Below, piece after piece: positions 26,119 through 34,965 of a stretch of DNA of 40,683 nt. Every line of letters starts with the position of its first letter. Within the stretch, counting starts at the first letter, position 1. The DNA lies in the NCBI GenBank assembly GCA_028869005.1, contig JAGWTJ010000003.1, forward strand, positions 1-40,683, given 5' to 3'. The DNA is from Burkholderiales bacterium. GTDB lineage: Bacteria; Pseudomonadota; Gammaproteobacteria; Burkholderiales; Burkholderiaceae_C. The notes under the pieces were generated by a model. It had not been told where the DNA came from, ran no database searches, and saw only the letters and a list, made by a program, of their open reading frames with translations. The translations under genes were made by a program, and so were the position numbers.

Positions 26119-28146
26119 TCAGCGCGCGAGCACCTTGCGCACGACGTCGGCGACGTTGCGCGCGGTGAGCTGGAAATGCGTGAACAGCGCGGCGGCCGGC
26201 GCGCTCTCGCCGAAACGATCGATGCCGACCACCGCGGCGCAGCCGTACTTCCACCAGCCGTCGGTGACGCCGGCCTCGATCGCAATGCGCGGGATGCCCG
26301 CGGGCAACACCGCGGCCTTGTAGGCGCGGCTCTGGCGGTCGAAGACGCTGGTGCTGGGCACGCTGACGACGCGCGTGGCGATGCCGTCGGCGGCGAGCGC
26401 CGCCTGCGCGTGCAGCGCGAGCTGCACCTCGCTGCCGGTGGCCACCAGCACGGCCTGCGGCTTGCGCCGAGCCAGTCCCACCTCGGCCGGCTCGGCGAGC
26501 ACGTAGCCGCCCTTGGCGATGTCGCCGGTGGTCGCCTTGGGCAGGTAGGGCACGGCCTGGCGCGTCAGCAGCAGCGCGCTCGGACGGTCGGCAAGGGCCA
26601 ACGCCGTCGTCCACGCCACCAGCGTCTCGGCGGTGTCGGCCGGGCGCCAGACGTCGAGATTGGGCACCAGGCGCAGGCTGGCCGCATGCTCCACGCTCTG
26701 GTGCGTGGGGCCGTCCTCGCCCAGGCCGATCGAGTCGTGCGTGAAGACATGCACGACGCGCCGCTTCATCAGCGCGGCCATGCGCACCGCGTTGCGCGCG
26801 TAGTCGCTGAAGGTGAGGAAGGTGCCGCCGTAGGGGATGTAGCCGCCGTGCAGCGCGATGCCGTTCATCACCGCGGCCATGCCGAACTCGCGCACGCCGT
26901 AGTGGATGTGACGCCCGCCGTTGGGGGTGCCGTCGTCGGCGATGCGCAGCGCCGGCGTGGCGCTGGTGTTGGTGAGGTTGCTGCCGGTGAGGTCGGCGCT
27001 GCCGCCCAGCAGCTCGGGCATCAGGCGCGTCAGCACTTCGAGCGCGAGCTGGCTGGCCTTGCGCGTGGCCACCGTCTCGGCCCGGGCGTCGGCGGCGGCG
27101 AGTGCCTCGGCCGCGGTCTGTGCGAATGCGGCGGGCAGCTCGCCGCGCAGCCGGCGCTCGAGCTCGGCGGCGAGCTCGGGATGCGCAGCGCGGTAGGCGG
27201 CCAGGGACTGTTGCCAGCGCGCCTGTCGCGCGGCGCCGCGAGGGCGCGCGTCCCAGGCCGCGTACAGCGCCTCGGGCACGACGAAGGGCTCGTGCGGCCA
27301 GCCGAGCGCCTCGCGCGTGAGCCGTACTTCGTCGGCGCCGAGCGCCTCGCCATGTGCCTTGGCGCTGCCGGCGCGGTTCGGGCTGCCCTTGCCGATCGTC
27401 GTGCGGCAGATCACGATGCTCGGCCGCAGCGGCTCGGCGCGCGCCGCCTCGAGCGCGGCATGCACGGCCGCGGTGTCGTGGCCGTCGATGGGCCCGATGA
27501 CGTTCCAGCGGTAGCCGGCGAAGCGCGCCGCCACGTCGTCGACGTACCAGGGCGCGACCGCGCCGTCGATGCTGATGCCGTTGTCGTCGTAGAGCGCGAC
27601 CAGCTTGTTCAGCCGCCAGGCGCCGGCCAGCGCGCAGGCCTCGTGGCTCACGCCTTCCATCAGGCAGCCGTCACCCATGAAGACCCAGGTGCGGTGGTCG
27701 ACGATGGCGTGGCCGGGGCGGTTGAACTCGTGCGCGAGCAGCTTTTCGGCGAGCGCCATGCCGACCGCGTTGGCCAGGCCCTGGCCGAGCGGGCCGGTGG
27801 TGGTCTCGACGCCGGGCGCCACGTCGACTTCCGGGTGGCCGGGCGTCATGCTGTGCAACTGGCGGAACTTGCGCAGCTCGTCCATCGGCAGCGCGTAGCC
27901 GCTCAGGTGCAGCAGCGCATACAGCAGCATCGACGCGTGGCCGTTGCTGAGCACGAAGCGGTCGCGGTCGGGCCACTGCGGGTCGGCCGGGTTGTGCGCG
28001 AGCAGCCCGCTGCCCCACAGCGCCACGGCCATCTCGGCCATGCCCATCGGCGCGCCGGGGTGGCCGGAGCTGGCCTGCTGCACGGCGTCCATGGCCAGCG
28101 CGCGGATCGCGTCGGCCATCGTCTTGTGGTTCTCGGGGTTCGGCAT
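26119..28146 (-). CDS. tkt: Transketolase
   Basis: A 675-residue thiamine-diphosphate enzyme of the pentose phosphate pathway. Blocks seen: SSGHPGAPMGMAEMAVALW, NGHASMLLYALLHL, GPLGQGLANAVGMA, the ThDP-binding MGDGCLMEGVSHEA ... YDDNGISIDG, and HDSIGLGEDGPTHQSVEH in the pyrimidine domain. It exchanges two-carbon units between sugar phosphates. The tkt-gap order is common in betaproteobacteria. The ATG at 28146 has no Shine-Dalgarno; instead its leader is a pyrimidine tract of about 30 bases (28158-28187 read on the minus strand). A TAGAAT box (around 28187-28193) is a possible -10. Confidence 0.97.
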   Translation of the reverse strand: MPNPENHKTMADAIRALAMDAVQQASSGHPGAPMGMAEMAVALWGSGLLAHNPADPQWPDRDRFVLSNGHASMLLYALLHLSGYALPMDELRKFRQLHSMTPGHPEVDVAPGVETTTGPLGQGLANAVGMALAEKLLAHEFNRPGHAIVDHRTWVFMGDGCLMEGVSHEACALAGAWRLNKLVALYDDNGISIDGAVAPWYVDDVAARFAGYRWNVIGPIDGHDTAAVHAALEAARAEPLRPSIVICRTTIGKGSPNRAGSAKAHGEALGADEVRLTREALGWPHEPFVVPEALYAAWDARPRGAARQARWQQSLAAYRAAHPELAAELERRLRGELPAAFAQTAAEALAAADARAETVATRKASQLALEVLTRLMPELLGGSADLTGSNLTNTSATPALRIADDGTPNGGRHIHYGVREFGMAAVMNGIALHGGYIPYGGTFLTFSDYARNAVRMAALMKRRVVHVFTHDSIGLGEDGPTHQSVEHAASLRLVPNLDVWRPADTAETLVAWTTALALADRPSALLLTRQAVPYLPKATTGDIAKGGYVLAEPAEVGLARRKPQAVLVATGSEVQLALHAQAALAADGIATRVVSVPSTSVFDRQSRAYKAAVLPAGIPRIAIEAGVTDGWWKYGCAAVVGIDRFGESAPAAALFTHFQLTARNVADVVRKVLAR

Positions 28147-28191
28147 GTCGCGCGCGCAGGAAAGGGAAGGGGAAAGGCAAAGGACAAATTC

Positions 28192-28203
28192 TAGGCCGGC
28201 CTA
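28192..28203. promoter_or_regulatory. 12-base palindrome between tkt and speD
   Basis: TAGGCCGGCCTA is a perfect inverted repeat in the divergent promoter region, overlapping likely -10 boxes for tkt (TAGAAT on the minus strand) and speD (TATCAT at 28202-28207 on the plus strand). A repressor or activator site is plausible. A purine-rich tract lies at 28158-28187 on the plus strand. Confidence 0.45.
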
Positions 28204-28273
28204 TCATCGAACTTGGAAGATCGCTGCCGGCGCCGTCGTCGTCCCAAGAGGCCGAAGAGGCGCGGCCCTCCTC

Positions 28274-28693
28274 ATGCGCGGACTGCACCTCACTGCCGAC
28301 CTGCACGGCTGCGCCGCCGCCGCCGCGCTGCTGGCCGACGCCGATGGGCTGCGCGCGCTCGCGCTGCGCGCGGTGCGCGCCGCCGGCCTCACGCCGCTGG
28401 GCGATCTGTTCCACCGTTTCGGTGCGCCCGGCGGCGTGACGGGCATGGTGCTGCTGGCCGAATCGCACCTCGCGCTGCACACCTGGCCCGAGCTGGCCGC
28501 AGCGACGCTCGACGTCTACGTGTGCAACCGCGGCGCCGACAACAGCGCCGCCGCCGAGGCGCTGTTGTCGGCGATGGAAGCGGCGTTTGCGCCGCTGCAC
28601 AGCGAACGGAGGTGCGTCGTGCGCGGCGACGTGACGGCGCCGATCCAGATCGGCGCAGCGCACCGAGGCGTCAGTCCGCGAGCGGCGCGGTGA
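28274..28693 (+). CDS. speD: S-adenosylmethionine decarboxylase proenzyme (class 1B)
   Basis: A 139-residue pyruvoyl enzyme of the small bacterial class. The self-cleavage site is E63-S64 in [13 protein letters not shown], with H69 and C84 (LDVYVCN) at the positions of the known catalytic His68 and Cys83 of homologues. The N-terminus [11 protein letters not shown] is the family form. Cleavage yields an alpha chain with an N-terminal pyruvoyl group. The product, decarboxylated S-adenosylmethionine, is the aminopropyl donor for spermidine synthesis, which fits the aminopropyltransferase 2.7 kb away. No ribosome site is clear before the ATG. Its last 23 bases overlap the convergent aldo/keto reductase. 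C-terminal tail ([15 protein letters not shown]) is longer than usual. Confidence 0.93.
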   Translation: MRGLHLTADLHGCAAAAALLADADGLRALALRAVRAAGLTPLGDLFHRFGAPGGVTGMVLLAESHLALHTWPELAAATLDVYVCNRGADNSAAAEALLSAMEAAFAPLHSERRCVVRGDVTAPIQIGAAHRGVSPRAAR

Positions 28694-29651
28694 GGGCGTC
28701 GATGCGCGCCATCACCTCGGGCGTGAGCCGCTGCGCCAGCTCCAACGCGCCGAGGTTGCTGCGCAACTGCGCGAGCTGCGATGCGCCGGTGATGACCGTG
28801 CTCACGCGCGGGTTCTTCGTCGCCCAGGCGATGGCCAGTTGCGCCAGCGTGCCGCCGAGCTCGGCGGCGATCGGCGCCAGCGCGGCGACGGCGGCGTTGC
28901 GCGCCGGGTGCGTCAGACCCTCGTGCAGGAACGCCATGTTGGGCAGTGCACCGCGACTGCCGGCGGGGATGCCGTCGCGGTACTTGCCGCTCAGCAGGCC
29001 GGAGGCGAGCGGGCTCCACGTGGTGAGGCCCAGGCCGCACTCTTCGTACAGGCGCGCGTACTCGGTCTCGACGCGCCGGCGGTGGAACAGGTGGTACTGC
29101 GGCTGCTCCATCTGCGGCTTGTGCCAGCCGTGGCGGTCGGCGATCTGCCAGGCGGCGCGCACCGCGTCGGCCGGCCATTCGCTGGTGCCCCAATAGAGCG
29201 CCTTGCCCTGCCGGATGATGTCGTGCATCGCCTGCGCCGTTTCCTCGACCGGCGTCGACGGGTCGGGACGATGGCAGTAGACGAAGTCGATGTGTTCCAG
29301 TCCCATGCGAGCGAGCGAGCCGTCGATGGCCTGCAGCAGGTACTTGCGGTTGAGCGTGTCCTTGCGGTTGACGGCCTCGCCGCCGCGCTCCAGGCCCCAG
29401 AAGAACTTGGTCGAGACCAGGTAGTTCAGGCGCGGCCAGCCCAGCGTCTTCAATGCCGCGCCCATCACCTCCTCGCTCTTGCCGCCGGCGTAGGCCTCGG
29501 CGTTGTCGAAGAAGTTGACGCCCGCGTCGTAGGCGGCGGCCATCATCTCGACGGCCGACTTGGTATCGACCTGGTTGTGGTACGTGACCCAGGAGCCGAG
29601 CGACAGCGCGCTGACCCGGATGCCGGCGTGACCGAGACGGCGGTATTGCAT
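28671..29651 (-). CDS. Aldo/keto reductase
   Basis: A 326-residue AKR of the group related to potassium-channel beta subunits and YghZ. The catalytic tetrad is visible: D49 and Y54 ([11 protein letters not shown]), K82 (STKFFWG) and H127 (YCHRPDP). The C-terminal NADPH-binding block is [18 protein letters not shown]. It reduces aldehydes or ketones; the substrate is unknown. An aldehyde product of amine oxidation would be a reasonable guess because the next gene upstream encodes an amine-oxidase-like protein, but this is inference. It overlaps speD tail to tail. Confidence 0.92.
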   Translation of the reverse strand: MQYRRLGHAGIRVSALSLGSWVTYHNQVDTKSAVEMMAAAYDAGVNFFDNAEAYAGGKSEEVMGAALKTLGWPRLNYLVSTKFFWGLERGGEAVNRKDTLNRKYLLQAIDGSLARMGLEHIDFVYCHRPDPSTPVEETAQAMHDIIRQGKALYWGTSEWPADAVRAAWQIADRHGWHKPQMEQPQYHLFHRRRVETEYARLYEECGLGLTTWSPLASGLLSGKYRDGIPAGSRGALPNMAFLHEGLTHPARNAAVAALAPIAAELGGTLAQLAIAWATKNPRVSTVITGASQLAQLRSNLGALELAQRLTPEVMARIDALTAPLAD

Positions 29652-29775
29652 GGCGGTGGCAGGGGAGAGTGGCGGGACAGGCAGGCGAGGTTAGCGCAGC
29701 GCGCCGCGCCGCGCCGGACGTGCGTGGCGCGCGCGGTGCATGCCGTGCGTGACTTGCGTGCTGCGAATCACCCGG

Positions 29776-31419
29776 TCATCCCGCCGCTTCGCAACCGGCC
29801 GTGAAGGCCTCCTCGAACACCGAGTAGCCGGCCAGATCGGCATGCGCGAAGCGTACGCGGCCTCGGGTGCGACGCAGCGCCAGCAAGGCCGGGTGGCGCT
29901 GCATGCCGGGCCGCGGGATGGCCATCGCGTGGCCCCAGCGCATGAGATCGATGCGGCGCACGCGCCGGCGCAGGTCGGGGTGCGCCGGCGCCAGATCGGC
30001 AAGCACGCGCTCGGCCCACGGGCGCCAGTCGGCGGCGAGCAGGGGAGCGCGCGCGGCCGCCGGCAGCGCGTGATACGCGGTGAGCACCGTCGCCCCTTCG
30101 TAAGGCAGCAGGCTCTGGTGCGTCGCGTCGACGTAGCCCAGACTCGTGCTGCTGCCCGCGGCGTGATAGATGACGTTGTCCCACGACGGCGGAGCGCCGA
30201 TGCGCTCGAGCAGCGGCGCGTCGAGTTGCAGGTTGGCCACCAGCCACGGCGCCACCGGCAGCAGCGCGGCGCCGGTGCGCAGCGCATCGGGTGCGCTCTC
30301 GAGCACGCGTGCGGCCACGTGCAGCGGCAGCGCCAGCACCACGCGGTCGGCCAGCCAGGTCTCGGCACGGCCGGCGCGCTCGTCCCACGCCAGCACCTGC
30401 ACGCCGTAGCGCTCCTCGCGCACGGCGAGCACGCTGCGCGCCAGATGCAGCCGTTCGCCGAGCGGCCCCGCCAGCCGCTGCGCGAGCCAGGCGTTGCCTT
30501 CGGGCCAGGTGAAGACGGCGTCGCGCTCGCGCTCGACCGCGCCCGGCGCGTGAAAGCCGTGGCGGCTGGCGAAGTAGTGCACGCCTGCCCAGGCCGACAC
30601 GACCTCCAGGCCGGCGCCGTAGTCGTCGCGGCAGCAGTAGTCGAGGTAAGCGAGCAGCGCCGGGTCGTCCAGGCGCTCGCGCGCGAGCCAGCTCGAGAAG
30701 GTCGTCGCGTCGAGCGCGGCGAGTTCGGCGTCCCAGGCCGAGCGATGCGCCGGCAGCGCGAAGCGCCGCGTGCCGCCCGCGCCGCGCCGCAGCGCGTCGA
30801 TGCGCGCCGCGAAGCGCCGGTACTGCGCCAGCCGCGTCGAGCCCGGCGCCGCCGGCGCGAGCAGGCCCTCGATCCACTGCCCTTCGTAGAACAGGCGCTC
30901 CTGCGGGCTGTGGCACAGGTGGCGCTCGTCGGGCACGGTGCGGCCGTGCTCGATGTGCAGCAGGCCGATCTCGTGCAGCCACTCGGCGACCTCGGTCGAC
31001 TCGGGCTCCGGCAGCGGCAGGTAATGCGCGCCGAGCGGGCAGGCCATGCCGGCCATGACGTGGCCGCGGGCGTTGCCGCCGGCAGCGTCGTCGAGTTCGA
31101 GCACGTGCACGTCGTCGACCCCGCGGCGTGCGAACGAGCGCGCTGCGGCCAGTCCCGCGATGCCGCTGCCGGCGACGAGCACGGCGACCCGGCGCGCGGG
31201 CGTCGGCCAGGCCGCCCGTCGCAGATCGGCCGTGGGGCTGCTCGCGGCCGCCGCGTCGCGCACGCGATGGCCGCGCTCCCAGTTCGCGCCGACCCAGCCG
31301 CCCGGCGGCAGCGGCAGCGCGTCGGAGCGCTCGCATCCGGCCAAGGTCGCCGCAGCACCGGCCGCAAGCAGGGCGCGGCGTGTCGTGCCCTGCGCGCTCA
31401 ACGCGCGACCTTGCCCCAT
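29776..31419 (-). CDS. Exported FAD-dependent amine-oxidase-fold protein
   Basis: A 547-residue protein. The N-terminus has a twin arginine at 14-15 (TTRRALLAAG) and a lipobox LAGC ending at C29, so it may be exported folded and lipid-anchored. The Rossmann motif VLVAGSGIAGLAAARSFARRG is followed by a glutamate-terminated strand (HVLELDDAAGGNARGH), as in flavin amine oxidases and carotenoid desaturase-type proteins. The C-terminal FAD segment is less clear (VRFAHADLAGYSVFEEAFTAG). Its start overlaps the last 22 bases of the aminopropyltransferase gene, so they are coexpressed. Oxidation of a polyamine or of a related amine in the periplasm is the natural hypothesis; no substrate residue proves it. 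ATG at 31419 has only a very close GAGG. Confidence 0.8.
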   Translation of the reverse strand: MGQGRALSAQGTTRRALLAAGAAATLAGCERSDALPLPPGGWVGANWERGHRVRDAAAASSPTADLRRAAWPTPARRVAVLVAGSGIAGLAAARSFARRGVDDVHVLELDDAAGGNARGHVMAGMACPLGAHYLPLPEPESTEVAEWLHEIGLLHIEHGRTVPDERHLCHSPQERLFYEGQWIEGLLAPAAPGSTRLAQYRRFAARIDALRRGAGGTRRFALPAHRSAWDAELAALDATTFSSWLARERLDDPALLAYLDYCCRDDYGAGLEVVSAWAGVHYFASRHGFHAPGAVERERDAVFTWPEGNAWLAQRLAGPLGERLHLARSVLAVREERYGVQVLAWDERAGRAETWLADRVVLALPLHVAARVLESAPDALRTGAALLPVAPWLVANLQLDAPLLERIGAPPSWDNVIYHAAGSSTSLGYVDATHQSLLPYEGATVLTAYHALPAAARAPLLAADWRPWAERVLADLAPAHPDLRRRVRRIDLMRWGHAMAIPRPGMQRHPALLALRRTRGRVRFAHADLAGYSVFEEAFTAGCEAAG

Positions 31420-32987
31420 TCTTCCTCGAAAGTCGAGACCAGCACCTGGTTGGACAGCCGGTTGGGTTCGGCCGGCACGCGCGCCATGTCGGGCGGAAAG
31501 TCCAGCAGCGCGGCCATGCCCTGCGGCGTGAGAAAGCGCAGCCCCGGCGGCAGCCTGGTGATCCCGGGCCAGGGCCGGTGCCCGGCGAGCACGAAGCCCC
31601 ATTCACCGAAGCTCGGCACGTGCGCGTGGTACGGCGTTGTCGCCAGGCCCACCGCCTCGAGCGTGGCGACGACCGTCCAGAAGCTCTTGCGCGCGATGAG
31701 CGGCGAGGTCGTCTGCACGACCATCCAGCCGCCGGCGGCGAGTGCCTGGTCGGCGCGCTGGTACAGGCTCGTCGTGTACAGCTTGCCGAGCGAGAAGTTG
31801 GTGGGGTCGGGGAAGTCGATGACGATGACGTCGAAGCTCTCGCGGTTCGCTTCGAGCCAGGTGAAGGCGTCGGCGTTGACGATCTTCACCTTCGGGTTGC
31901 CGAGCGAGCCGCCGTTGAGCGCCACCAGCGCCGGGTGGGTGGAAAACAGGCGTGTCATGTGCGGATCGAGCTCGACCAGCGTCACCTGCTCGACGTCCGG
32001 ATAGCGCAGGATCTCGCGCACCGCCAGCCCGTCGCCGCCGCCCAGCACCAGCACGCGCCTGGGCGACGCGCCGGCGGCGAAGGCCGCCATTGCCGGGTGC
32101 ACCAGCGCCTCGTGGTAGCGGTACTCGTCGCGCGAGTGGAACTGCAGGTTGCCGTTGAGAAAGAGGCGCACGCCGGCGGGGCCGGCGGTGACGACCACGC
32201 GCTGGTACGCGCTGCTCTCGCGCAGGATCACCGAGTCGCCGTAGAACTGGTCTTCGGCCCAGGTGGTGAGCCGCCCGGCGCTGCCCATCGCCACGGCGAG
32301 CACGGCCACCACGCCGGCGCAGGCCAGTGCGTGCGCGCGCCAGCCGCGCAACTCGCCGCGAAAGAGCACCAGCGCCCACACCGCCACCGCCGCGTTGAGC
32401 AGCCCGAAGAAGACGCCGGTGCGCACCAGCCCCAGGTGCGGCACGAACAGGAGCGGAAAGGCGACGGCGACGACGAGCGCGCCCAGGTAGTCGAAGGTCA
32501 GCACCTGCGACACCAGGTCGCGCAGCGCATAGCGCGCGCCGAAATGGCGCTTGAGGATGCGCATGACGAGCGGAATCTCGAGCCCCACCAGCACGCCCAC
32601 CGTGAGCACGAGGCCGTAGAGCAGCACGCGAAAGCCCGCGCCGTGCCCGGCCGGCAGCACGCTGTGCGCGACGAACAGCGCCGCCGGCATCAGCCCGCCC
32701 ACCAGCCCCACCAGCAGCTCGATGCGCAGGAACTGCGCGACGAGCTGGCGCTCGACGTGACGGCTGGCCCACGAGCCGACGCCCATCGCGAACAGATAGC
32801 TGCCGATCACGGTGCTGAACTGCAGCACCGAGTCGCCGAGCAGGAAGCTCGCCAGCGCCCCGGCGGCCAACTCGTAGACGAGGCCGCAGGCGGCGACGAC
32901 GAACACCGAGGCCAGCAGCGCGACCTCGGCCGGCGAGATCGCGGCGCGCGCGTCCTCGGTGCCGGGCGACGCCGCCGTCGCCGTCAT
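31398..32987 (-). CDS. Membrane-embedded spermidine-synthase-like aminopropyltransferase
   Basis: A 529-residue fusion. Residues 20-238 contain about seven membrane helices (first ALLASVFVVAACGLVYELAA, fourth LLYGLVLTVGVLVGLEI). Residues 245-525 form a SpeE-like domain with QFYGDSVILRESSAYQRVVV, the SAM-analogue motif VLVLGGGDG (312-320), E339 in TLVELDPHMT, and the catalytic aspartates D391 and D394 in VIDFPDPTNFSLGKLY. Classical SpeE is soluble and about 280 residues. The complete transferase motif suggests real use of decarboxylated SAM, and speD is nearby. The transferred target could be putrescine or a membrane-associated amine. No ribosome site precedes the ATG; a triple 9-base repeat lies there instead. 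Confidence 0.9.
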   Translation of the reverse strand: MTATAASPGTEDARAAISPAEVALLASVFVVAACGLVYELAAGALASFLLGDSVLQFSTVIGSYLFAMGVGSWASRHVERQLVAQFLRIELLVGLVGGLMPAALFVAHSVLPAGHGAGFRVLLYGLVLTVGVLVGLEIPLVMRILKRHFGARYALRDLVSQVLTFDYLGALVVAVAFPLLFVPHLGLVRTGVFFGLLNAAVAVWALVLFRGELRGWRAHALACAGVVAVLAVAMGSAGRLTTWAEDQFYGDSVILRESSAYQRVVVTAGPAGVRLFLNGNLQFHSRDEYRYHEALVHPAMAAFAAGASPRRVLVLGGGDGLAVREILRYPDVEQVTLVELDPHMTRLFSTHPALVALNGGSLGNPKVKIVNADAFTWLEANRESFDVIVIDFPDPTNFSLGKLYTTSLYQRADQALAAGGWMVVQTTSPLIARKSFWTVVATLEAVGLATTPYHAHVPSFGEWGFVLAGHRPWPGITRLPPGLRFLTPQGMAALLDFPPDMARVPAEPNRLSNQVLVSTFEEEWGKVAR

Positions 32988-32990
32988 CGC

Positions 32991-33017
32991 GCGCCGGGCG
33001 CGCCGGGCGCGCCGGGC
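32991..33017. repeat. Triple 9-base tandem repeat
   Basis: GCGCCGGGC occurs three times in tandem (32991-33017) directly upstream of the aminopropyltransferase start, in the 52-base gap after the DUF350 gene. Copy number may vary between strains and could tune translation of the downstream gene. Confidence 0.8.
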
Positions 33018-33039
33018 CGCTGCCGCGCCACCCGCGCTC

Positions 33040-33264
33040 CTAGCCGTGCACCGCTGCCGAGACGATCAAGCCGATGGCGATCGCCATCGAGCCGACGACG
33101 ATGGCCAGCGCCACGTTCTTCTTCTCGACGATCTCGGTCCACAGGTGGTAGGGCGTGAGCTTGTCGACGACGACGAAGCAGATCCAGAAGATCGCCACGC
33201 CCATCAGCGCGAACAGCAGCGAGCCGACGATCACGCCCGGTTTGAGCCACTCGATTCCCAGCAT
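33040..33264 (-). CDS. DUF350 membrane protein (YjfL-like)
   Basis: A 74-residue protein with two membrane helices (VIVGSLLFALMGVAIFWICF, about 11-30, and VALAIVVGSMAIAIGLIVSA, about 51-70) joined by a charged loop with KLTPYHLWTEIVEKKN. The pattern matches one half of the DUF350 family, which in full length has two such units; this is the short form. Function unknown; DUF350 genes recur beside aminopropyltransferases, SpeD and DUF4178 genes. GGAGGTGA is an excellent ribosome site seven bases before the ATG. Confidence 0.85.
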   Translation of the reverse strand: MLGIEWLKPGVIVGSLLFALMGVAIFWICFVVVDKLTPYHLWTEIVEKKNVALAIVVGSMAIAIGLIVSAAVHG

Positions 33265-33321
33265 GGGTCACCTCCAGGGTTGTTGCACTGTCTTCACTCG
33301 TTGCACGCCGCTCGCCGGGCA

Positions 33322-34926
33322 TCACTTGTGGCCGCCGCCGCTGCTGCTGCGGCCGCCGAAGCTGCCGCCGCCGGTGCGGCCGGTGCTGCCGGAGCCGCGC
33401 TGCGCCAGGCACTGCCGGTACTCGTTGCTCGATGCGCCGAAGGTGCTCTTCACGTCGGCGCATTCGTCGTGGTCGCAGCTGCCGACGATGGCCAGCACGA
33501 TGATGATGAAAACGACGAGCCACAGGATCGTCTTCAGGCCCTTGCCCGAGGGCGTGAAGCTGCCGACGTCGCGCGCCAGCGCGGTGCTCGCGCCCGCCGG
33601 CAGGCCGAACGCCGCAGCCAGCTCGGCCGCGGGCAACGTGGCGCCGGCCGACCACACGACTTCGCTGCCGGCGGCGCCACGCGTCTCCTCGCGCGACAAC
33701 CTGAGGTTGCTCGCGGCGCCTGTGCCGTCGTAGTCGCTGACCCGGGCGCGTTCCTCGCGCTGCACGCGCCAGTAGAACTCGCCCAGCACCCAGGTGACCT
33801 TGGCGTTGTAGCTGTAGCGCAGCCGGTAGGTCTTGCCCTCGTAGCTCGCCGTGTCGCCGCGCAGTTCGGGCGCGCCGGTGATAGTCCGCACCCAGCTCCA
33901 GCCGTCCTCGGCGTCGACGAGGAAGGCGAAGCCGAGCGTCGGGTGGTACAGCAGGTACTCGCGCCAGAAGGTCGTCTCGTCGTCGCCCGCTTCGGGAATG
34001 TCGCAGCGCTCCATGTAGCCGACGACCTGCCAGCTCTGCGCCGGCTGGCCCGGCGTGAGCGCGGCCAGCACGGCCGACTTGCCGAGCGGGATCTGCGGCT
34101 CGAGACCGCCCGGGCCGGCGTTGTTCTGCGTGTAGTGCGCGAGCTCGGCGCCGACGCCGGCCGAGATGTCGACCACCGACTTGCACTGCGCGCAAGTGAG
34201 GCTTTGCGTCGACGCGAGCTTGGGCTCGAGCGGCGCGCCGCAGTTCGGGCAGGGGATCGTGCGGCTGCCAAGCGTCTTCTCGCTCGTCTCGGCCAGTCCC
34301 TGCATGCGCAGTTCCGCCAGCAGCACCGAGCGGCCGATGCTCCACACCGGGCGCGCCGCGTCGCTGCCGTCGAGCGTGGCCACTTCGCCGGCGGCGTTGC
34401 GCAGGTCGGCGACGAGAAATTCGCCTTCGAGCCGCGGCGGCGTGGGCAACTCGCCTTCGGCGGCGAGCAGCCTGGCGCGCGTGACCGAGGCCACGTCCCA
34501 GGCGCGGCCGTCGGCCTGCACGCGCTGGCCGGCGGCGAGTGCGGACAGCGCCGGCGCATCGGCCGGCAGCGGCGCGTCGAAGGCCAGCACGTAGGCGCCG
34601 TTGTCCTCCGACAGCCACGCCGAGCGGCCGTTGTCGAAGAGGGCGTGCCACTCGTTCCAGGTGCCGCCTTCGTAGGTGTACTGCAGCCGACCGACGAGCG
34701 TGAAGGCGACGCCCTGGCGCGTGCCGCCGGCACCCAGGCGCAGCGGCGAGTGGTCGTCGAACAGCTCGGCGCTCGTGCCGATGCGCCTGAGTGCCGCGCC
34801 GTCGCGCACCAGCGTGCTGCGGCAGTAGCTGCATACCGCACTCGCCGACGCGGCCGAGGCGAACTCGACCGGCGCGCCGCAGTTCGGGCAGGCGGCGCGG
34901 TAGGCGCGCGGCGCGGACGTGGCCAA
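33322..34926 (-). CDS. DUF4178 zinc-ribbon membrane protein
   Basis: A 534-residue protein. A zinc ribbon at the N-terminus uses C13, C16, C32 and C35 (CPNCGAPVEF ... CSYC). A DUF4178 domain follows (about 55-200, with YTYEGGTWNEWHALFDNG), then a second zinc ribbon (IPCPNCGAPLEPK ... CAQCKS) and a second DUF4178 domain (about 290-420, with FWREYLLYHPTLGFAFL). Near the C-terminus is one membrane helix (LKTILWLVVFIIIVLAIVGS) and a Gly-Ser-rich tail. The only usable start is TTG at 34926, as no ATG occurs before the first ribbon. DUF4178 function is unknown. It lies between the SPFH and DUF350 genes with gaps of 39 and 57 bases. Confidence 0.86.
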   Translation of the reverse strand: MATSAPRAYRAACPNCGAPVEFASAASASAVCSYCRSTLVRDGAALRRIGTSAELFDDHSPLRLGAGGTRQGVAFTLVGRLQYTYEGGTWNEWHALFDNGRSAWLSEDNGAYVLAFDAPLPADAPALSALAAGQRVQADGRAWDVASVTRARLLAAEGELPTPPRLEGEFLVADLRNAAGEVATLDGSDAARPVWSIGRSVLLAELRMQGLAETSEKTLGSRTIPCPNCGAPLEPKLASTQSLTCAQCKSVVDISAGVGAELAHYTQNNAGPGGLEPQIPLGKSAVLAALTPGQPAQSWQVVGYMERCDIPEAGDDETTFWREYLLYHPTLGFAFLVDAEDGWSWVRTITGAPELRGDTASYEGKTYRLRYSYNAKVTWVLGEFYWRVQREERARVSDYDGTGAASNLRLSREETRGAAGSEVVWSAGATLPAAELAAAFGLPAGASTALARDVGSFTPSGKGLKTILWLVVFIIIVLAIVGSCDHDECADVKSTFGASSNEYRQCLAQRGSGSTGRTGGGSFGGRSSSGGGHK

Positions 34927-34965
34927 GGGCGGCTCAGCCGGAGCGGGTCGCGGGACGCGTGCCGG

